Source: DYJB01 sp963777165
GTDB taxonomy: Bacteria; Chloroflexota; Anaerolineae; Anaerolineales; E44-bin32
Assembly: GCA_963777165.1 (NCBI GenBank)
Contig: CAVZPO010000028.1
Span: 1-64,000 of the forward strand
Direction: 5' to 3'
DNA: 64,000 nt
A program made the position numbers and the translations under genes. Position 1 is the stretch's first letter. Each line of letters starts with the position of its first letter. Under the pieces are notes generated by a model, which searched no databases, was not told the DNA's origin, and worked only from the letters and a program-made list of their open reading frames with translations. This document shows positions 10,800 to 19,603 of this stretch, one piece after another.

Positions 10800-11107
10800 T
10801 CCCTGGTGGCCCGAAGGCAACGCCCCCTCATCCTGCAGGACGAGAGGGCGCTCGTGGTGCCACCTGCGTTCGCCGCCCTCGCCAGAGGGCGGCCTGTGCT
10901 CGCGCTATCGGGCGAACCCGGCTCCCTTACAGCCCGTGGGCTCCTGCGGGAGCGACGGCCCCGGCGGGGCGGCGGAGTGGATTCCGGATCCGGTCCTGCC
11001 GCCTCGCACCGGTCGGCCGGCGGCTCTCTGCAAGGACGCGGCGCCGTACTGTTCTCCGCGCTCGTCGAAGGCGGCGCATGCTTCGCATGCTGCGCCGCTA
11101 ATTTGTG
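10800..11107 (-). promoter_or_regulatory. T-box riboswitch leader controlling serS
   Basis: On the minus strand this leader contains AACGCAGGTGGCACCACGAG (10870-10851), which matches the T-box antiterminator consensus GGTGGNACCRCG. The tetranucleotide TGGC would pair with a tRNA 3' end NCCA whose discriminator base is G, as in tRNA-Ser. A strong alternative hairpin follows (CGCCCTCTCGTCCT, loop GC, AGGATGAGGGGGCG) before the serS ribosome site. Upstream, GAGAGCC and GGTGCGAGGC segments resemble the conserved stem II/III region. There is no long T-run after the hairpin, so control may be at translation. I cannot assign the specifier codon with certainty. Confidence 0.8.
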
Positions 11108-11113
11108 TCTCAG

Positions 11114-11141
11114 ATTATACCGGTTGCCCGGAACCCGTCAA
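11114..11141 (-). promoter_or_regulatory. Promoter of the T-box-serS-DUF456 operon
   Basis: TTGACG (11141-11136) and a perfect TATAAT (11119-11114) are separated by 16 bp. Transcription would start about 310 nt before serS, which fits a T-box leader. Confidence 0.75.
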
Positions 11142-11191
11142 TCGGTCGCGGTCCTTCGCCGCCGCACCCCCTGTGTGCGGCGCGGCCAGCG

Positions 11192-11220
11192 TTGACTTTC
11201 CCCTCCGGCTCCCTTATGCT
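11192..11220 (+). promoter_or_regulatory. Promoter of the SPT-like/SDR/membrane-array operon
   Basis: TTGACT and TATGCT are separated by 17 bp, 77 nt before the ATG at 11297. It is divergent from the serS promoter, with about 50 bp between the two -35 boxes. Confidence 0.65.
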
Positions 11221-11296
11221 TGCGGGGCCCTTTCGCCAGGGGACCCGCCAGCCTCACCCATTACCTCCGGCATCGTTGCGCTCCCAGGGAGACGGT

Positions 11297-12478
11297 ATGG
11301 ATATCTTCGAGAAGGCCCAGTCGTATATGGACGCCAAGCTGGCGAAGGCCGCCGGCTACTATCCGTATTTCCTGCCCCTGGAGGACACCGAAGGCACCGA
11401 GGTGACCATCGGCGGCCGGCGGCTGCTGATGATCGGGTCGAACAACTACCTGGGCCTGACCACCGATCCGCGCGTTCGTAAGGCCGCCATCGACGCCATC
11501 GCCCGCTACGGCACCTCCTGCACCGGTTCGCGTTTTCTGAACGGCACGCTGGCGCTGCACCAGGAGCTCGAGGCTCGCCTGGCGGCCTTCGTCGGCAAGC
11601 AGGCGGCTCTGGTCTTCAGCACCGGCTACCAGACCAACCTGGGCACCATCTCGTCCATCGTCGCCCGCGGCGACATCGTCCTGGCCGACAAGGACGACCA
11701 CGCCAGCATCGTCGACGGCTGCATGCTGTCCTTCGGCGAGATGCGCCGCTTTTCGCACAACGACATGGCCCATCTTGACCGGCAGCTCGCCGGCATCGAC
11801 CCCAAGGCCGGCCGGCTGGTCGTCGTCGACGGCGTGTACAGCATGGGCGGCGACCTGGCGCCGCTGCCGGAGATCGTCCCGATCTGCCGCAAGCACGGTG
11901 CGCGGCTGATGGTCGACGATGCCCACAGCCTGGGCGTAATGGCCCGCGGCCGCGGCACGGCCGCCCACTTCGGCGTCACCGATCAGGTCGACCTGATCAT
12001 GGGCACCTTCAGCAAGTCGTTCGCTTCGCTGGGGGGTTTCATCGCCGGCGACGAAGACCCGATTCACTACATCCAGCACCACGCCCGCTCGCTGATCTTC
12101 AGCGCCTCGATGCCCGCCTCCAACGTGGCCGCCGTCCTGGCCGCCCTCGATATCATGGAGGGCGAGCCCGAGCGGGTCGACCGCCTGTGGGCGGTCACCG
12201 AGCGCATGCGCGCCGGCCTGGTGGCGTTGGGTTTCAACATGGGCCCCAGCGTCACGCCGATCATCCCGATCATCACCGGTAACCTCGACCTGACGATGGA
12301 AGCCTGGAAGCGCTGCTACGAGGCCGGGTTGTACGTCAACGCCGTGATCTCGCCGGCCGTCCCTCCCGATCAGTGCCTGCTGCGGACAAGCTACATGGCC
12401 ACCCACACCGACGAGCAGATCGATCGCGCCCTGTCGATCCTGGGCGAGGTCGGCCGAGGGCTGGGCCTGATTGCCTGA
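11297..12478 (+). CDS. Serine palmitoyltransferase-like PLP enzyme (alpha-oxoamine synthase family)
   Basis: PLP-dependent enzyme of 393 residues that condenses an amino acid with an acyl-CoA. Relatives are serine palmitoyltransferase, Kbl and BioF. Signature stretches are MIGSNNYLGLTTDPRV, GSRFLNGTLALH, ADKDDHASIVDG, VDDAHSLGV and MGTFSKSFASLGGFIAGD, with K240 in TFSKS as the PLP lysine. The whole pattern, including HARSLIFSASMP and YMATHTDEQ, resembles the Bacteroidetes serine palmitoyltransferase group more than Kbl or BioF. Substrate is inferred from similarity only. The start is supported by AGGGAG upstream. The next gene, an SDR reductase, starts inside its last codons. That fits, but does not prove, 3-ketosphinganine synthesis and reduction. 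Confidence 0.8.
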   Translation: MDIFEKAQSYMDAKLAKAAGYYPYFLPLEDTEGTEVTIGGRRLLMIGSNNYLGLTTDPRVRKAAIDAIARYGTSCTGSRFLNGTLALHQELEARLAAFVGKQAALVFSTGYQTNLGTISSIVARGDIVLADKDDHASIVDGCMLSFGEMRRFSHNDMAHLDRQLAGIDPKAGRLVVVDGVYSMGGDLAPLPEIVPICRKHGARLMVDDAHSLGVMARGRGTAAHFGVTDQVDLIMGTFSKSFASLGGFIAGDEDPIHYIQHHARSLIFSASMPASNVAAVLAALDIMEGEPERVDRLWAVTERMRAGLVALGFNMGPSVTPIIPIITGNLDLTMEAWKRCYEAGLYVNAVISPAVPPDQCLLRTSYMATHTDEQIDRALSILGEVGRGLGLIA

Positions 12479-13454
12479 CCCGGTCCTGGTCACCGGCGCC
12501 AGCGGTTTCCTCGGCTCGGCCGTCTGCCGCCATCTTGCCCAGCAGGGCTTCGAGGTCCGCGCCCTGCACCGCCCCACGTCCAACCTCTCCGCCCTGGAAG
12601 GCCTGCGCGTCGACCGCCGCGTCGGCGACATTCTCGATCCCGAGACCCTGGCACCCGCCGTCGGCGGGGTGCGCTGGGTGTTCCACGCCGCAGCCGTGGC
12701 CGCCTACTGGCGCCAGCGCCCCGAGCAGGTAATCCGCGGGGCGGTCGAGGGGACGCGCAACGTCGTGCTCGCCTGCCGCCAAGCCGGCGTGGAGCGATTG
12801 ATCCTGACCTCGTCGATGGCGGCGCTCGGCATTCCAAACGGCGATGAGCTTCTCACCGAGGCGCACACCTTCAACCTGCCGCCCAGGCGCTTCCCTTATG
12901 GCTACTCCAAACGCCAGGCCGAACTTGAGGCATTCAAGGACTCCGGCGAGTCGCTCGAGGTGGTGGTCGTCAATCCGTCGATCGTGATCGGCGCCGGGGA
13001 TGTGCACCAGATCAGCGGCTCGCTTGTGATCCAGGCCGCGCGCGGGCGGACGTTTCTGTACACCGGCGGCGGGACCAACATCGTCCACATCGACGACGTC
13101 GCCGCCGGTCACCTGGCGGCCGCCGAGCGAGGCCGCAGCGGCGAGCGCTACATCCTTGGGGGTGAGAACCTGACACACTTGCAGCTCTTCACGCTGCTGG
13201 CGGAGGTCGTCGGCTCCCAGCCGCCTTGGCTTCGCCTTCCGAACTGGGCGATCGAGCCGGCGGCGATGGCGCTCGATCTCGTCCGGAGCGTGGCGCCCAT
13301 GCCTTTGGATGGCAACCAGCTCCGCCTCAGCCGACACCGTCTTTTCTGCGACACGTCCAAGGCGCGCAGCGAGCTCGGCCTGGCACGCCCTCGGACGGCA
13401 CGCCAGGCGATCGTCGAAGCCCTGGGCTGGTACCGGGCACACGGAGTGGTCTGA
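12471..13454 (+). CDS. NAD(P)-dependent SDR/epimerase-family reductase
   Basis: Extended short-chain dehydrogenase of 327 residues, of the dihydroflavonol reductase-like group. The N-terminal VTGASGFLGSAVCR is the Rossmann nucleotide-binding loop, and YGYSKRQAE carries the catalytic YxxxK. The TTG start at 12471 overlaps the end of the SPT-like gene by 8 bp, so the two are translationally coupled. The substrate is unknown; a 3-ketosphinganine-type or other 3-oxo-lipid is a reasonable guess from the neighbour. A clear paralogue lies at 39103-40131 and shares LHRPTS and RSGERYILGGENLT. The first gene of the TWPW membrane array begins 3 bp after its stop. Confidence 0.8.
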   Translation: MPDPVLVTGASGFLGSAVCRHLAQQGFEVRALHRPTSNLSALEGLRVDRRVGDILDPETLAPAVGGVRWVFHAAAVAAYWRQRPEQVIRGAVEGTRNVVLACRQAGVERLILTSSMAALGIPNGDELLTEAHTFNLPPRRFPYGYSKRQAELEAFKDSGESLEVVVVNPSIVIGAGDVHQISGSLVIQAARGRTFLYTGGGTNIVHIDDVAAGHLAAAERGRSGERYILGGENLTHLQLFTLLAEVVGSQPPWLRLPNWAIEPAAMALDLVRSVAPMPLDGNQLRLSRHRLFCDTSKARSELGLARPRTARQAIVEALGWYRAHGVV

Positions 13455-13457
13455 CAG

Positions 13458-14651
13458 ATGAGCAGACGCAAGGTCCAACCGTCCCCTTCCGTTCCGACCG
13501 AAGTCCCCGCAACCGATGGGGAACCGAAGCAAGCCGGGCGAAAGCGCGAGCGCGCCTCGGCGCCGGCGGCGGAGCAGCCGGATTTCGTACCACCCTACTC
13601 ACCGAGCTGGTTCGACCGACTCCGCGCGCGCTTGGACCGGCTGCGTATCTCCCCCTACGCCGTGTACCTGCTCTTTGGGATCGGCATCTTCGTCGTGTTT
13701 ACGCTCGTCCAGTGGGGAGAAGGTGGGTACCTGGCCGGGAAGATCCGGCCGTTCCATATCGTGTTCGCCTTCTGGATCCCCTTCATGCTGGCCCTCATGC
13801 ACTACCTGGATCATTTGGCGGCCCGGGCCTTCGATACCTTCGGTCCGGCCCTCTCCGCCACACCCGAGGTGAGCCGCGACCTGCAGTACCGTCTGACCAG
13901 ACTTCCCGCCGGAACGGTGAACCTCATCGGCATTTGCGTGGTGGTCCTGAATGCCATCATGGCCTTGATAGACAGCTCGATCACACGCAAGACCGGGCAG
14001 GTCGGGCTTTTTGGGGTCGGGGGGCAGCTCTTTCAGATCGCGCCAACGCCCCTCTCGATGACCGTGACCGTCACCCTGGTCCTTGGGCTATGGTGGATGT
14101 TCGGTACGTTTCTGTACCACACGGTCCACCAGTTGAGGGTGATCAGCCGTATCTATGGGCGCCATACCCGCCTGCGGTTGCTGCACCTCGGCCCGCTCTT
14201 TACCTTTTCGCGCGTCACCCAGCGCACGGCGATCGGGATCCTGGTCTTTGTCTACGCCTTCTTCATCACGGCCTCCGACTTCCGGACGGAGCCCGCCTTG
14301 CTCATCACAAGCAGCGCGGTCTTCGCCCTCCTGGCTGTGATCATCTTCGCCTGGCCGCTGCTGGGCGTGCATCGCCTGCTCGTGTCCGAGAAGGAACGCC
14401 TGCTGGAGGAGAATACCCGCCGGCTGGAGGCGGGCATTGCCGACCTTCACGCCCGGATGGATCGCCGAAACCTGAAGGGCATGGATGACTTGAATAAGGC
14501 CTTGGGCAGCCTCGACCTCGAGCGCAGCACCCTCACCCGCATCCCAACGTGGCCCTGGGAACAGGGGACATTGCGCGGTCTGCTCGTGGCGCTCATCGTT
14601 CCCGTTGTCGTCTGGGCGATCCAATTTGGGGCGGAAAGGTTCCTCCCATGA
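13458..14651 (+). CDS. TWPW-family multi-pass membrane protein, array copy A
   Basis: First of nine tandem paralogues; I do not recognise the family. The 397 residues show, in order: a charged Pro-rich N-terminal tail, FVPPYSPSWFDRLRARLDRL (about 45-64), a membrane helix, a second helix ending HYLDHLAARAFDTFGPAL, the motif LQYRLTRLP, two more helices ending YHTVHQLRVISRIY, then LGPLFTFSRVTQRTAIG, and two helices ending FAWPLLGVHRLL. A coiled-coil-like segment follows (about 315-370, MDDLNKALGSLDLERSTLTR), then IPTWPWEQGTLRG and a last hydrophobic helix. That gives about six or seven membrane segments with a C-terminal helical tail. It starts 3 bp after the SDR gene and ends in an ATGA overlap with copy B. 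Confidence 0.8.
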   Translation: MSRRKVQPSPSVPTEVPATDGEPKQAGRKRERASAPAAEQPDFVPPYSPSWFDRLRARLDRLRISPYAVYLLFGIGIFVVFTLVQWGEGGYLAGKIRPFHIVFAFWIPFMLALMHYLDHLAARAFDTFGPALSATPEVSRDLQYRLTRLPAGTVNLIGICVVVLNAIMALIDSSITRKTGQVGLFGVGGQLFQIAPTPLSMTVTVTLVLGLWWMFGTFLYHTVHQLRVISRIYGRHTRLRLLHLGPLFTFSRVTQRTAIGILVFVYAFFITASDFRTEPALLITSSAVFALLAVIIFAWPLLGVHRLLVSEKERLLEENTRRLEAGIADLHARMDRRNLKGMDDLNKALGSLDLERSTLTRIPTWPWEQGTLRGLLVALIVPVVVWAIQFGAERFLP

Positions 14652-15823
14652 GTCGACGTGCCTCGACACCCTCCCGTAAGGCGAAAGCTGCCGAAGGCGG
14701 TCCGCCGCCAGCATCCGGTCCTCCCACGATTGCTTTCGTCCCACCCTACCGGCCGAGCTGGTATGACCGGTTGTCCAGGCGGATCGACCGCCTGCCCGGC
14801 CCGTCCTGGCTGGCCTACCTGCTGTTGGGGGTGGCAGGGATGGTCGTGCTAACCGGGGTCCAGATGCTTGCGGGTGCCTATCATCCGGGGAAGTACCTCG
14901 TTCTGCACCTCTTTCTAGGCTCGCAATTCGCCTACCTGCTGGGCTTGATGAGTCTCCTCGACCGATCGGCGGCCACCGCCCTCGATACATTCCGCCCCGT
15001 CCTCGAGCTTCCACGTCGATCACGGGAAGGTCCTGCGGAAAAGGGATCCTCCCTGGAGGAGTTGCGCTACCGCCTGACGACTTTGCCGCCTCGGCCGACG
15101 CTCTGGGCGTCTCTGGCCGGCGTGCTCGTGGGCGTGGTCACCCCCCTGCTCGCATTCCGCATTCCCGGGACGACGGCCCATTCCCTGACGGCCGCCTTTG
15201 CCTGGGGCAGCATGTCGACCTCGCCGGGTGCCATGGCCGCTTTCTTGATCCAGATGGCGTTCTCCGAGGCCGTCGCCGGCGTCTTCATCTACCACTCGAT
15301 CCATCAGCTCCGGGAGATCAGCCGCATCTATCTCACCTTCGCCCGGCTGAACCTGTACCGACTGCAGCCGCTGTACGCCTTCTCCGTGCCGGCCGCCCTC
15401 ACCTCGGGCGGGTTGATCCTGTACAACTACGCCTGGTTCGCGGTGGCGCCCGAGTTCCTCGCTCAGCCCATCAGCATCGTCTTGGGCATCTTCTTTGCCG
15501 TGGCGTCGGCCGTGATCTTCGCCTGGCCGCTGCTCGGGATCCATCGCCGGCTGGTGGCGGAGAAGAGGAGGGCGATAGCGGAAAGCGCCCGCCGCTTCGA
15601 GGCGGCCGTGGCCGAACTGCACCAGCGGGTAGACAAGAAGGCCCTGACCAAGATGGATGATCTCAACAAAGCCCTCATGAGCCTGGAGATCGAGCGGGCC
15701 GCCCTCCAACGTATCCCCACCTGGCCGTGGGAAGCCGGCACACTGCGCGGCGTCGCGGCTACCCTCGTGCTTCCCCTCGTGATCTGGCTGGTTCAGTACA
15801 TCCTGCAGCGGATCCTTCCCTAG
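14648..15823 (+). CDS. TWPW-family multi-pass membrane protein, array copy B
   Basis: Second array member, 391 residues. Motifs in order are FVPPYRPSWYDRLSRRIDRL, SLLDRSAATALDTFRPVL, LRYRLTTLPPRP, YHSIHQLREISRIY, LQPLYAFSVPAALTSGG, FAWPLLGIHRRL, the coiled-coil-like MDDLNKALMSLEIERAALQR, and IPTWPWEAGTLRG with a final hydrophobic helix. It carries an insertion of about 15 residues (RRSREGPAEKGSSLEE) between motifs 2 and 3 that most other copies lack. The ATG at 14648 overlaps the stop of copy A as ATGA. Its C-terminal region is closest to copy A. A 540-bp gap follows before copy C. Confidence 0.8.
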   Translation: MSRRASTPSRKAKAAEGGPPPASGPPTIAFVPPYRPSWYDRLSRRIDRLPGPSWLAYLLLGVAGMVVLTGVQMLAGAYHPGKYLVLHLFLGSQFAYLLGLMSLLDRSAATALDTFRPVLELPRRSREGPAEKGSSLEELRYRLTTLPPRPTLWASLAGVLVGVVTPLLAFRIPGTTAHSLTAAFAWGSMSTSPGAMAAFLIQMAFSEAVAGVFIYHSIHQLREISRIYLTFARLNLYRLQPLYAFSVPAALTSGGLILYNYAWFAVAPEFLAQPISIVLGIFFAVASAVIFAWPLLGIHRRLVAEKRRAIAESARRFEAAVAELHQRVDKKALTKMDDLNKALMSLEIERAALQRIPTWPWEAGTLRGVAATLVLPLVIWLVQYILQRILP

Positions 15824-16363
15824 GCGAGGCGCCCGCCCGGTTTCGGTGCCCGACGATGTCGCCTGATGGCGTTCGGGCGGAAGGCTCCGCGCTGGAAACT
15901 AGCGTCACCGGGTCGGGCACTAGCTGCAAGTGGGCCACGCGCCTCGCGAGTCCGCCCTCGACAAGCTCCCCCGGCATCCTCGAGGTCGGCCTGCCCGAGG
16001 CAGGCTGCGGCCGAATTGCAGTCAGGCGGTGGTCCTGGGGGCCCAGCAGCGGGTTCGGCCGGGTCGCGAAGTTCACGCGCAAACCCACCTTGCGTAGTAA
16101 ACTACGCCTATTGCGGTGGGCTTACTCGTGATTGCGCTTCCTCACGGACTTCAGCGACGCTCCCAGGCATCACAAAGACAGGACCGGCGGACGCATCTTC
16201 GCTTTCTGCCTGCTTGCCCCACCTCAGGCTTGGATGCCCCAGGCACAACACCGACCTCGCGCGGTTCACGGCCGGCCCATCGACCGTCGACGCAAGGGCC
16301 CTTGGACATCGCGCTGGTGGAACCGCACCCCTTCCCTGGTGGGAAGGCGTGCCTGGAGGCGTA
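15824..16363 (+). other. 540-bp non-coding gap inside the array
   Basis: I see no convincing gene here. Open frames in this stretch have no family resemblance and no ribosome site. The one notable structure is the nested inverted repeat at 16084-16120. The gap may hold an internal promoter for copies C-F or the remains of a lost copy. Confidence 0.5.
16084..16120. promoter_or_regulatory. Nested inverted repeat in the array gap
   Basis: An inner perfect palindrome GCGTAG-TAAA-CTACGC (16092-16107) is flanked by an outer pair, CCCACC (16084-16089) and GGTGGG (16115-16120). It could be an operator or an RNA hairpin about 245 nt before copy C. There is no T-run, so it is not an obvious terminator. 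Confidence 0.4.
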
Positions 16364-17431
16364 ATGGCATCTCAAACTTCGAAGGCTGCCACCCCATCTG
16401 ATCCAGAGACCCCCTTTCCGCCCTACCCGCCCTCTTGGATCGACCGTTTCACCGACTGGGTAGATCGCATGCCCATCCCATGGTGGCTCTTCTATGTCCT
16501 GCTGGCCGTCGTCCTGTGCGGCGCCGTTGCCCTCGTACTGTGGCAGACGGGGGTTTACGCCGCCGTCGGATTCCATCCGATGCAGGTCTGGCTCCCCACA
16601 CTGACCGCTTACTTTCTCGGCCTGACTCACGGGCTGGATCGTGCCGCCGCCTCCGCCATGCAGCGCTTCCGTCCCGCCTTCCGGGGAGACGACCGTGCCT
16701 TCGCCACCGCCGTCTACCGGATCACGACTCTGCCGGCGCGGCCGATGCTCATCTTCACCGCCGTCGCAACAATCGTCAGCGTTCCGTCGGGACAATGGGA
16801 AATGTCCCAGATTCAAACCGGGGGCCTCGAGCGCGTCCCCGTCCTCTTCCTCGTCATCCTGGCCTGCCTGTACCTGTCCTTCTATCCGTTCTTCTTTCAC
16901 GTTTGGTATCAGCTGCGCGAGATCCATCGCCTTCACCGCGATCACGCGCAGGTTCGCCTGTCGGCGATCCGGCCAATGTATGCCCTGTCGCGCGTGACCG
17001 GCCTCACGGCCATCGGCATCGTGATCTTCAACTATGGGTGGTTTTTGGCGCAGCCCGGCGCCGACCCGCTCAACCCGGTCACCATCGTGGAGACGCTCTT
17101 CAACCTTGTCATTATCCTGGTGATCTTCGCTTGGCCCCTGTGGGGCGCCCACCGATTGCTCGCGGAAGCCAAAGACGCGGCGCTGGCCGAGCTTGCTGGG
17201 CGCAAAGCCTCCGGACGCGCCCAACTCCGCCAGGCTTTGGATGCCGGGGCACTCGAGAAGGTAGATCCTCTGCATAAGGCTCTGGACGCTTTCCAGACGG
17301 AGCACGCCGAACTGAGCAAGGTCCCCACCTGGCCCTGGGCGGCGGGAACGCTGCGCAATCTGGTGGGCGCCGTTTTCCTGCCCGTTCTCTTGTGGCTGCT
17401 CCAATTCGGGCTGGGGAGGCTGCTGGGATGA
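16364..17431 (+). CDS. TWPW-family multi-pass membrane protein, array copy C
   Basis: Third array member, 355 residues. It has a shorter tail and then FPPYPPSWIDRFTDWVDRMP, HGLDRAAASAMQRFRPAF, AVYRITTLPARP, FHVWYQLREIHRLH, IRPMYALSRVTGLTAIG, FAWPLWGAHRLL, a coiled-coil-like segment with EKVDPLHKALDAFQTEHAEL, and VPTWPWAAGTLRN with the final helix ending QFGLGRLLG. The ATG at 16364 has TGGAGG 7 nt upstream, so translation starts anew here after the gap. The frame is open for about 500 bp further upstream, but that part looks non-coding. It overlaps copy D by ATGA. Confidence 0.8.
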   Translation: MASQTSKAATPSDPETPFPPYPPSWIDRFTDWVDRMPIPWWLFYVLLAVVLCGAVALVLWQTGVYAAVGFHPMQVWLPTLTAYFLGLTHGLDRAAASAMQRFRPAFRGDDRAFATAVYRITTLPARPMLIFTAVATIVSVPSGQWEMSQIQTGGLERVPVLFLVILACLYLSFYPFFFHVWYQLREIHRLHRDHAQVRLSAIRPMYALSRVTGLTAIGIVIFNYGWFLAQPGADPLNPVTIVETLFNLVIILVIFAWPLWGAHRLLAEAKDAALAELAGRKASGRAQLRQALDAGALEKVDPLHKALDAFQTEHAELSKVPTWPWAAGTLRNLVGAVFLPVLLWLLQFGLGRLLG

Positions 17432-18501
17432 CGCCTCGCAAGATGCCTACACCACGGATGGGCCCTGAAGCCGAGTCGCCGCAGCCTCCGGCCTTCGTAC
17501 CGCCCTATTCGCCAAGCTGGCTGAACCGTCTAACCGACTGGATCGACCGGCGTCCGGGGCCGGCCTGGATCTATTACGCCGTCGGCGTTCTTCTCCTGGC
17601 GGCGGGGTTGGCGGCCGCTCGATGGCTGCAGGGCTCGGCTGGGGAGAGCCTAGTGGGCCCCGGGGGGTTGATCTATTCTTTCTATCCGGTCTACTTCGTG
17701 GCCCTGACGCACTACTTGGACCACCAGGCGCGGAAGGCGCTTGAGACATTTCGGCCGGCGCTCGGCGCCAGCGACGCAGACTACGCCAGGATCGAGTATG
17801 AGTTGACCACCGTCCCTGCGGGCGGCGCCTGGATCGCCGCGGTGCTGGCGATCCCCCTCGGTTTCCTCTTTATCATGATGGGATCGCCTGCGCCGTTCTC
17901 CCTGGAGCTCATCCTCGCGGTGGTCTATACCGCGCTGACGGTAGCAGCCTTTTTCGTCCTCGCTCTCCACACTATCCGGCAGCTTCGCCAGGTAAGCCGG
18001 CTTCATGCGGCGGCGTCGACCATCAACCTTTTCCAGCCGCGGCCGACGTATGCCTTCTCCCGCCTGACATCTCGGACGGCGATCGGCGTGCTGGCGTTCC
18101 TTTACTTCGACTTCCTGGTCAATCCGCCGACGTCGGGCGTGTCTCTCCCCTATTTCACGTTGACCGGTGCGGCCGCAGCCCTCATGCTGGTCGCTTTTCT
18201 GCTTCCACTGCTCGGCATGCACAGCCGTCTGACCCTGGAGAAGACCCGCCTCGAGGCGGAGGTTGGCGCGGCCGTCGAAGCGGTATACCACGACCTCCTG
18301 GGGCACGTCCGGTCCGGGGACCACTCCGACACCGGCGATCTGGACCAGAAACTGACCAGCTTGCTTAAGGTGCGCGACATGATTGCCAAGCTATCCACCT
18401 GGCCCTGGGCTCCGGGCACTCTGCGCAGCATGGTCGGCACGGTCGTCCTCCCGATCCTGTTGTGGCTGGTGCAGTTCGGACTGGGAAGGCTGCTGGGATG
18501 A
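17428..18501 (+). CDS. TWPW-family multi-pass membrane protein, array copy D
   Basis: Fourth array member, 357 residues. Motifs are FVPPYSPSWLNRLTDWIDRR, HYLDHQARKALETFRPAL, IEYELTTVPAGG, LHTIRQLRQVSRLH, PTYAFSRLTSRTAIG, FLLPLLGMHSRL and LSTWPWAPGTLRS. The W of FAWPL is replaced by L here, and the coiled-coil segment (DLDQKLTSLLKVRDMIAK) is more diverged. Its C-terminal helix, ending QFGLGRLLG, is nearly the same as in copy C. Start and stop both sit in ATGA overlaps with copies C and E. Confidence 0.8.
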   Translation: MTPRKMPTPRMGPEAESPQPPAFVPPYSPSWLNRLTDWIDRRPGPAWIYYAVGVLLLAAGLAAARWLQGSAGESLVGPGGLIYSFYPVYFVALTHYLDHQARKALETFRPALGASDADYARIEYELTTVPAGGAWIAAVLAIPLGFLFIMMGSPAPFSLELILAVVYTALTVAAFFVLALHTIRQLRQVSRLHAAASTINLFQPRPTYAFSRLTSRTAIGVLAFLYFDFLVNPPTSGVSLPYFTLTGAAAALMLVAFLLPLLGMHSRLTLEKTRLEAEVGAAVEAVYHDLLGHVRSGDHSDTGDLDQKLTSLLKVRDMIAKLSTWPWAPGTLRSMVGTVVLPILLWLVQFGLGRLLG

Positions 18502-19603
18502 CGAAACGGAAGGCCCTGCCGACGCCGCCACGGCCAAGGGCCGCTCCCCGAGCATTTCCGCCGCGCCTCCTCTGGTTCAGCAGATCTTCGTTCCGCCCTA
18601 CCCGCGGAGCTGGTTCGACGGTGTCATGGCCCTCGTCGATCGACTCCCCGGGCCCTTCGGGCTCTGGTACGGCGTGCTTGCCCTGCTCGTCTTTGGCTTG
18701 ATCACGCTCGCGCTGGTCATCAGCGGCATGCCCGCATTCGGCGGTGACCTCGGCCAGCGGGCACTCGCCAGCTTCATGACCGCGTTTCCCGCTTTCCTGT
18801 CACACGCTCTCAACCGAATCGCCGGCCGCGCCTTTTCCGCCTTCGAACCGGCGCTTCGGTCGCCGGCCGAGGCGCCCGATCTTCGCTATCGCCTCACCAC
18901 GGCTCCGGCTTGGCCCTCGCTCGCGATCAGCCTGGGGGCGGCCGCCTCTGCCGTGTTCCTGGTCTTGGGCACTCCACAGATGGGTCCCTTCCTTGAATCC
19001 ATCTCCGGCCCGCGCTGGGCGGGGCTATTCTTCAGCGCCCTGGCCTATTTCGTCAACTCCCACTTCGCCTACCGCGTCATCTATCAGCTCCGCCAGGTCA
19101 GCCGGATCTACGCTGGCCATGCCCGCGTCCGCCTCGGCGACCTGGGGCCGCACTTCGCCCTGTCCGTGTTCACCAGCCGGGCCGCCATCGCCGGCATCCT
19201 TGTCGTGACAGGTTACACGATCAGCTCGGCACAGATCGGGTCCGTGACCCTCTCGCTGTTGATCCTGATCCCCAACCTGCTTCTCGCCGGGGCGGCCTTC
19301 GTCCTGCCGCTCCTCGGTGCCCATCAGTTGCTGGAAGCCGAGCGCGACCGTGTGCGCCGGGAGGCGACGTTGCGGATGGAGGCCGCCTTGGCAGCACTGC
19401 ATTTGATCGTCGAGCGGAGGACATACGCCAAGGCACCTGCGGTGAAGGACGCGGTCGCGGCGCTCGACATCGAACTCACACGCCTGGCACGTGTCTCCAC
19501 TTGGCCGTGGACTCCTGGTACGCCGCGCGGCGTCGCCGCGGCGGTCTTTCTGCCGGTGTTCATCTGGCTGGTCCAGTACGGTCTGCAGAGGCTGTTGGGA
19601 TGA
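18498..19603 (+). CDS. TWPW-family multi-pass membrane protein, array copy E (start out of frame with body)
   Basis: Fifth array member. The body reads FVPPYPRSWFDGVMALVDRL, HALNRIAGRAFSAFEPAL, LRYRLTTAPAWP, RVIYQLRQVSRIYAGH, LGPHFALSVFTSRAAIAG, FVLPLLGAHQLL and VSTWPWTPGTPRG, with a final helix ending QYGLQRLLG. The conserved ATGA start at 18498 is in a different frame from this body. Reading from it gives MTKRKALPTPPRPR and then nonsense, while the body frame has no ATG before the PPYPRSW motif. A 1-nt loss somewhere in 18510-18580 would explain this. It ends in an ATGA overlap with copy F. Family membership is certain; the N-terminus is not. Confidence 0.7.

Noticed and set aside
16151..17404. 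Minus-strand frame of 417 codons opposite array copy C, and similar frames opposite other copies
   Set aside because: Asp/Glu/Gly/Arg-rich shadows that mirror the conserved membrane-protein motifs. No ribosome site and no family features.
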